Assembly (NCBI GenBank): GCA_021777365.1
Contig: JAJYDP010000176.1
Span: 1 to 8,636 of the forward strand
Length of the DNA stretch: 8,636 nt
DNA from: Chloroflexota bacterium
Lineage (GTDB): Bacteria; Chloroflexota; Limnocylindria; Limnocylindrales; CSP1-4
Reading direction: 5' to 3'
Shown here: in pieces, positions 5,665 through 8,636 of the stretch
Numbering within the stretch: position 1 is the first letter of the stretch
How the letters are laid out: each line of letters begins with the position of its first letter
Program-made: the position numbers and the translations under genes
Notes under the pieces: generated by a model
Databases searched by the model: none
The model's input: only the letters and a program-made list of their open reading frames with translations
What the model was told of the DNA's origin: nothing

Positions 5665-7050
5665 GTGAAGGGCGTCCTGGCGGTCATCCTCGCGGGTGGA
5701 GAGGGCGAGCGGCTCTCGATCCTCTCCAGCGTGCGCGCCAAGCCCGCGGTGCCGTTCGGCGGCAAGTACCGCATCATCGACTTCACCCTCAGCAACTGCG
5801 TCAACAGCGACGTGGACAACGTCGTCGTGCTGACCCAGTACAACCCGCGGTCGCTGAACGACCACATCGGGGCGGGGCGGCCCTGGGACCTGGACCGCAC
5901 CAGCGGCGGGATCCGCCTCCTCCAGCCCTACGTCGCGCGCGGGCGGCCCAACGAGTGGTACCGGGGCACCGCCGACGCGGTGCTGCGCAACATCGAGGTG
6001 GTGCGGCAGGCCCCCGGCGACACCGTGCTCATCCTGGCCGGCGACCACATCTACAAGATGGACTACCAGCCGTTCCTCGCCGCGCACCGCCGCCACCGCG
6101 CCGACGTCACGATCGCCGTCCGCACGGTGCCCATGGAGGACGCGCACCGGTTCGGGATCGTCACGCTCGACGAGGGTAACCGCGTGGTCGACTGGCAGGA
6201 GAAACCGCGGCTGCCGAAGAGCAACCTCGTGAGCATGGGGATCTACGTCTTCTCGAAGCGCGCCCTCCTCCGGTGGCTGGACGAGACCCGGACCGATTTC
6301 GGCGCGCACGTCATCCCGGCCATGCTCCAGGGCGGAGCGCGGGTTTTCGGCTACCGGTTCGACGGTTACTGGCAGGACGTCGGGACGATCGAGAGCTACT
6401 GGCAGGCCAACATGGACCTGCTCGACGAACGGCCCGAGCTCGACCTGTACGACACCGGCTGGCTCATCCACACCCGGTCGGAGGAGCGATCGCCGGCCAA
6501 GATCGGGCCCACCGCGAGCGTCCATCGGAGCATGGTCAGCCACGGGTGCGTGATCTATGGCACCGTGGAACACTCCGTGCTGTCCCCGGGCGTGCGGGTG
6601 GACATCGGCGCCGTGGTGCGGGACAGCATCGTGATGTTCGACTCCGTGATCCGGGCCGGCGCCGTGGTCGATCGCGCGATCCTCGACAAGCACGTGTCGG
6701 TGGGGCCGAACTCGGTGGTGGGCGAGGGGCAGGACCTGACGATCGCGAACCGCCAGGAGCCCACCCGCCTCAATACCGGCATCACGGTGATCGGCAAGCG
6801 GGCCGTCATCCCGCGGGGCGTGCGGCTCGGGCGCAACGTCAAGATCGCGGAGGGCGTGCGCGCGAGCGACTACCGTGCCCGCGCGGTGCCCAGCGGACAG
6901 ACGGTCGAGCGCCGGCGAGAGAGCGTCGGCCACGCCGCCGCGGCCACGACACCCGGGCCTACCGGCACGGGGAACCCCAGCGGGCGCGGCGCGCACGGCA
7001 ACGGGGGCGATCTCGGCCTGCCCGCGATGCTCCCCGGCGCGCTCGACTGA
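5665..7050 (+). CDS. glgC: Glucose-1-phosphate adenylyltransferase (ADP-glucose pyrophosphorylase)
   Basis: GlgC makes ADP-glucose from glucose-1-phosphate and ATP, the first committed and usually allosterically controlled step of bacterial glycogen synthesis. The 461-residue protein has an N-terminal nucleotidyltransferase domain: GGEGERL at 11-17, [17 protein letters not shown] at 24-40, WYRGTADAV near 98-106, [11 protein letters not shown] with catalytic D127, and EKP with K180 expected to bind glucose-1-phosphate. The rest is the left-handed beta-helix with hexapeptide-like repeats, to about residue 400. The last ~53 residues (from P409) are Gly/Pro/Ala/Arg-rich and probably disordered, an extension beyond the usual 400-430 residues. 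The GTG at 5665 gives the standard start [12 protein letters not shown] and sits 7 bases after TAGGAT. No other glycogen gene is in the window; the next gene may be co-transcribed. Confidence 0.96.
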   Translation: MKGVLAVILAGGEGERLSILSSVRAKPAVPFGGKYRIIDFTLSNCVNSDVDNVVVLTQYNPRSLNDHIGAGRPWDLDRTSGGIRLLQPYVARGRPNEWYRGTADAVLRNIEVVRQAPGDTVLILAGDHIYKMDYQPFLAAHRRHRADVTIAVRTVPMEDAHRFGIVTLDEGNRVVDWQEKPRLPKSNLVSMGIYVFSKRALLRWLDETRTDFGAHVIPAMLQGGARVFGYRFDGYWQDVGTIESYWQANMDLLDERPELDLYDTGWLIHTRSEERSPAKIGPTASVHRSMVSHGCVIYGTVEHSVLSPGVRVDIGAVVRDSIVMFDSVIRAGAVVDRAILDKHVSVGPNSVVGEGQDLTIANRQEPTRLNTGITVIGKRAVIPRGVRLGRNVKIAEGVRASDYRARAVPSGQTVERRRESVGHAAAATTPGPTGTGNPSGRGAHGNGGDLGLPAMLPGALD

Positions 7051-7121
7051 CCGCCCGGTCCGTCCCCCTCCGGTCCCCACTCCACCCGGGAGCGTCGGCA
7101 CTGTCCGGCTCGGCCGCACCG

Positions 7122-7679
7122 GTGGACGCGTGGCTCGAACAGCTCGGGCTTGCGCCGGCCGACCGCGTCGAGCGCGACGGGACCACGGCCTGGGACCTCC
7201 TGCTCGACGGGAGGCGCCGGTTCGATCTCCGCCTCACGATCATCTGGCAGCCCGGCGTGGGCCTGGTGGTGTGGCTCCCGTTCGCGCCACCCGTGCACGA
7301 CGGCCATCGCAGGACGTACCAGCAGCTGCTCCAGTGGAACGACGAGCTGCCATTCGTCAAGTTCGGGCTGGACCCCGAGCTTCGAGTCGTGCTGTCGGTC
7401 GAGACCACCCCGGAGGCCGCCGATGCCCGGACGCTCGGCCTGGCGATCGCACGGATCCTGGCCGTGTGCGACCACCTGCTCGACGCGTCCGCCCGGTGGA
7501 TCTGGCCCGGTGGAGCCCGGCCCGCGCCGGAACCCGGGCGCACGTCGCGCGGAGGCGCCCTGCTGGACCGGTACGCGGGCGAGCTGGCCGAGCTGACGGG
7601 TGCCCCTGCTACACTCGGCCCCGGCGACCGCGTCGCGGAGCGGGGGGCGCCGGACAGGGAGAAGGCAGGGGGCAGGTGA
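7122..7679 (+). CDS. YbjN-like / type III secretion chaperone-fold protein
   Basis: This 185-residue protein resembles YbjN-domain proteins, small alpha/beta proteins with a fold like type III secretion chaperones; their role is unclear. Evidence is the order VDAWLEQLGL at the start, then strand-rich RRFDLRLTIIWQPGVGLVVWLPF, then LLQWNDELPFVKFGLDPELRVVLSVE and the helix LGLAIARILAVCDHLLDASARW. The final ~55 residues are Pro/Gly/Arg-rich and probably disordered. The start is uncertain: GTG at 7122 is chosen because homology begins there, but the reading frame is open back into glgC and CTG at 7101 follows GGGAG (7088-7092) at normal spacing. The gene follows glgC by 71 bases and overlaps the next gene by four bases, so it may be translationally coupled to it. 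There is no secretion system here, so a secretion role is not implied. Confidence 0.72.
   Translation: MDAWLEQLGLAPADRVERDGTTAWDLLLDGRRRFDLRLTIIWQPGVGLVVWLPFAPPVHDGHRRTYQQLLQWNDELPFVKFGLDPELRVVLSVETTPEAADARTLGLAIARILAVCDHLLDASARWIWPGGARPAPEPGRTSRGGALLDRYAGELAELTGAPATLGPGDRVAERGAPDREKAGGR
7608..7620 (+). promoter_or_regulatory. Candidate internal promoter motif (TGCTACACT) ahead of the NAD salvage pair
   Basis: GCTACACTCGGCC lies inside the 3' end of the YbjN-like gene. TACACT (7610-7615) preceded by TGC resembles an extended -10 and would start transcription near 7622, about 54 bases before the nicotinamidase start. It shares 12 of 13 bases with 1697-1709. No -35 element at the normal distance is seen. 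Confidence 0.4.
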
Positions 7680-8230
7680 AGGCCGTCATCGTCGTGGACA
7701 TGCTCCGCGGGTTCCTCGAGCCCGGACACAACCTCTACGGTGGCGAGGAGTGCCGCGCGATCATCCCGGCGGCCCGCGCCTTCCTCGAGCACGAGCGCGC
7801 TCTCGGCTCGCTCCTGGTGTTCCTCGCCGACACCCACGATCCGGACGACCGTGAGTTCAGCATGTTCCCGCCGCACTGCGTTCGCGGCACGGACGAGGTC
7901 GAGGTGATCCCGGAGCTTGCGGACCTCGCCGCCGCGGCGATCGTGGTGCCCAAGCGCAGGTACAGCGGGTTCTACGACACGCCGCTCGACGTCGTGCTGA
8001 GCGACCGTGACGTGACCGAGGTGGCCGTGGTGGGGGTGATGACCGACATCTGCGTGCTCCACACGACCGCGGACCTGCGGAACCGGGACTATGAGACCAC
8101 GATCGTGACCGACTGCGTCGCGTCGTTCGATCCCGCGGCGCACGAGTTCGCACTCACGCACATGCGCGGTGTCCTCGGCGCGCGGCTCGCGACGAGCGCC
8201 GAGATCGCCATGTCGCCGGCTCTCGGGTAG
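7676..8230 (+). CDS. pncA: Nicotinamidase (isochorismatase-family cysteine hydrolase)
   Basis: Nicotinamidase deamidates nicotinamide to nicotinate in the cytoplasm for NAD salvage. The 184-residue protein has the cysteine hydrolase triad D8 (VVDMLRGF), K93 (VVPKRRYSGF) and C126 (GVMTDICVLHTTADL). It also has the metal site specific to nicotinamidases within the isochorismatase superfamily: D52 and H54 in ADTHDPDD, and H67 in PPHCVRGT, close to the positions known for the Pyrococcus horikoshii enzyme. The next gene encodes the following step of the pathway, which supports the assignment. The start is GTG at 7676, overlapping the upstream stop as GTGA; GGGAGAAGG (7657-7665) upstream is a plausible Shine-Dalgarno. 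Another amidohydrolase of the superfamily is possible but unlikely given the metal ligands and neighbour. Confidence 0.92.
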   Translation: MKAVIVVDMLRGFLEPGHNLYGGEECRAIIPAARAFLEHERALGSLLVFLADTHDPDDREFSMFPPHCVRGTDEVEVIPELADLAAAAIVVPKRRYSGFYDTPLDVVLSDRDVTEVAVVGVMTDICVLHTTADLRNRDYETTIVTDCVASFDPAAHEFALTHMRGVLGARLATSAEIAMSPALG

Positions 8231-8236
8231 CCGGCC

Positions 8237-8636
8237 ATGGACCAGTCCCACCCCGTGCGACGGCGGCCCTCGAGCAGGATCCTCGACGGCGATTCGGCGG
8301 ATGTCTACTTCTATCGCGCGCAGGAGGTGCTGGAGCGCGAAGGCATCAACCCGGTCGTGGTCATGGAGGTCTTCTCCCGCCAGTCTGGTGTGCTGTGCGG
8401 GATCGACGAGGCGAAGACGCTGCTCGCCCACGCGCTGCGGGACGCGCAGCCGGGCGAGGTCACCCTCGAGGCGCTCTCCGACGGCGACCTGTTCACCGAT
8501 CGCGAGATCGTGCTGCGGATCCGGGCCCGGTACCGCATGTTCGGTCTCTACGAGACCGCGATGCTGGGGATGATGGCGCAGTCCACGGGGTGGGCGACGG
8601 CGGCGCGACGCTGCGCGGACGCGGCAGCTCCCCAGC
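8237..8636 (+). CDS. pncB: Nicotinate phosphoribosyltransferase, N-terminal part (cut by right window edge)
   Basis: The enzyme converts nicotinate and phosphoribosyl pyrophosphate to nicotinate mononucleotide, after nicotinamidase in the salvage pathway. The frame from the ATG at 8237 stays open for 133 codons to the window end. Residues 15-45 (ILDGDSADVYFYRAQEVLEREGINPVVVMEV) and the later FGLYETAMLGMMAQSTGWATAARRC match the compact archaeal-type nicotinate phosphoribosyltransferases (Thermoplasma-like), not the longer E. coli PncB. In between, GEVTLEALSDGDLFTDREIVLRI corresponds to the small N-terminal domain. Catalytic and phosphate-binding residues lie beyond the edge. The ATG is 6 bases after the pncA stop and lacks a strong Shine-Dalgarno, so translation is probably coupled. 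A related phosphoribosyltransferase such as quinolinate phosphoribosyltransferase is less likely given the upstream nicotinamidase. Confidence 0.88.
   Translation, partial: MDQSHPVRRRPSSRILDGDSADVYFYRAQEVLEREGINPVVVMEVFSRQSGVLCGIDEAKTLLAHALRDAQPGEVTLEALSDGDLFTDREIVLRIRARYRMFGLYETAMLGMMAQSTGWATAARRCADAAAPQ

Overview
The window is GC-rich (around 70% by eye) bacterial chromosome with densely packed genes that strongly prefer G or C at third codon positions. Gene content and style fit an uncultured Chloroflexota-type or other high-GC Gram-positive-like lineage: a GlgC with the N-terminal reading [25 protein letters not shown], a compact prepilin peptidase without the cysteine-rich domain, and an archaeal-type nicotinate phosphoribosyltransferase. 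That placement is inference from protein style, not from a marker gene. No RNA gene, insertion sequence, CRISPR array, phage gene or defence gene is visible.

Layout. The left edge (1-597, minus strand) holds the N-terminal 199 residues of adenosine deaminase. A 164-bp divergent intergenic region follows, containing three tandem 32-bp repeats. From there all genes are on the plus strand: a membrane-anchored helical protein of unknown function (762-1715), leucyl aminopeptidase PepA (1805-3328), a type IV prepilin peptidase (3425-4090), a secreted coiled-coil M23 peptidoglycan endopeptidase (4278-5606), glucose-1-phosphate adenylyltransferase GlgC (5665-7050), a YbjN-like protein (7122-7679), a nicotinamidase (7676-8230) and the start of nicotinate phosphoribosyltransferase (8237 to the right edge).

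How the genes work together. The clearest functional unit is the last pair: nicotinamidase makes nicotinate from nicotinamide and nicotinate phosphoribosyltransferase converts it to nicotinate mononucleotide, giving NAD salvage. GlgC starts glycogen synthesis and may be co-transcribed with the YbjN-like gene. Adenosine deaminase and PepA are nucleoside and peptide scavenging enzymes. The prepilin peptidase and M23 protein act at the membrane and cell wall but have no pilus or division genes beside them here.

Regulation. Several starts sit 7-8 bases after a TANNNT (-10-like) hexamer with no ribosome binding site (adenosine deaminase, the unknown membrane protein, glgC), suggesting leaderless mRNAs. 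PepA instead has a clear Shine-Dalgarno. The 13-base motif GCTACACTyGGCC occurs twice, each time inside the end of an upstream gene and ahead of pepA or the NAD salvage pair, and looks like an internal promoter.

Most of the window is ordinary housekeeping. The items most worth a second look are the 32-bp repeat array with its degenerate fourth copy over the neighbouring start codon, the leaderless pattern, and the extra segment in adenosine deaminase. I did not find evidence for a new multi-gene system.
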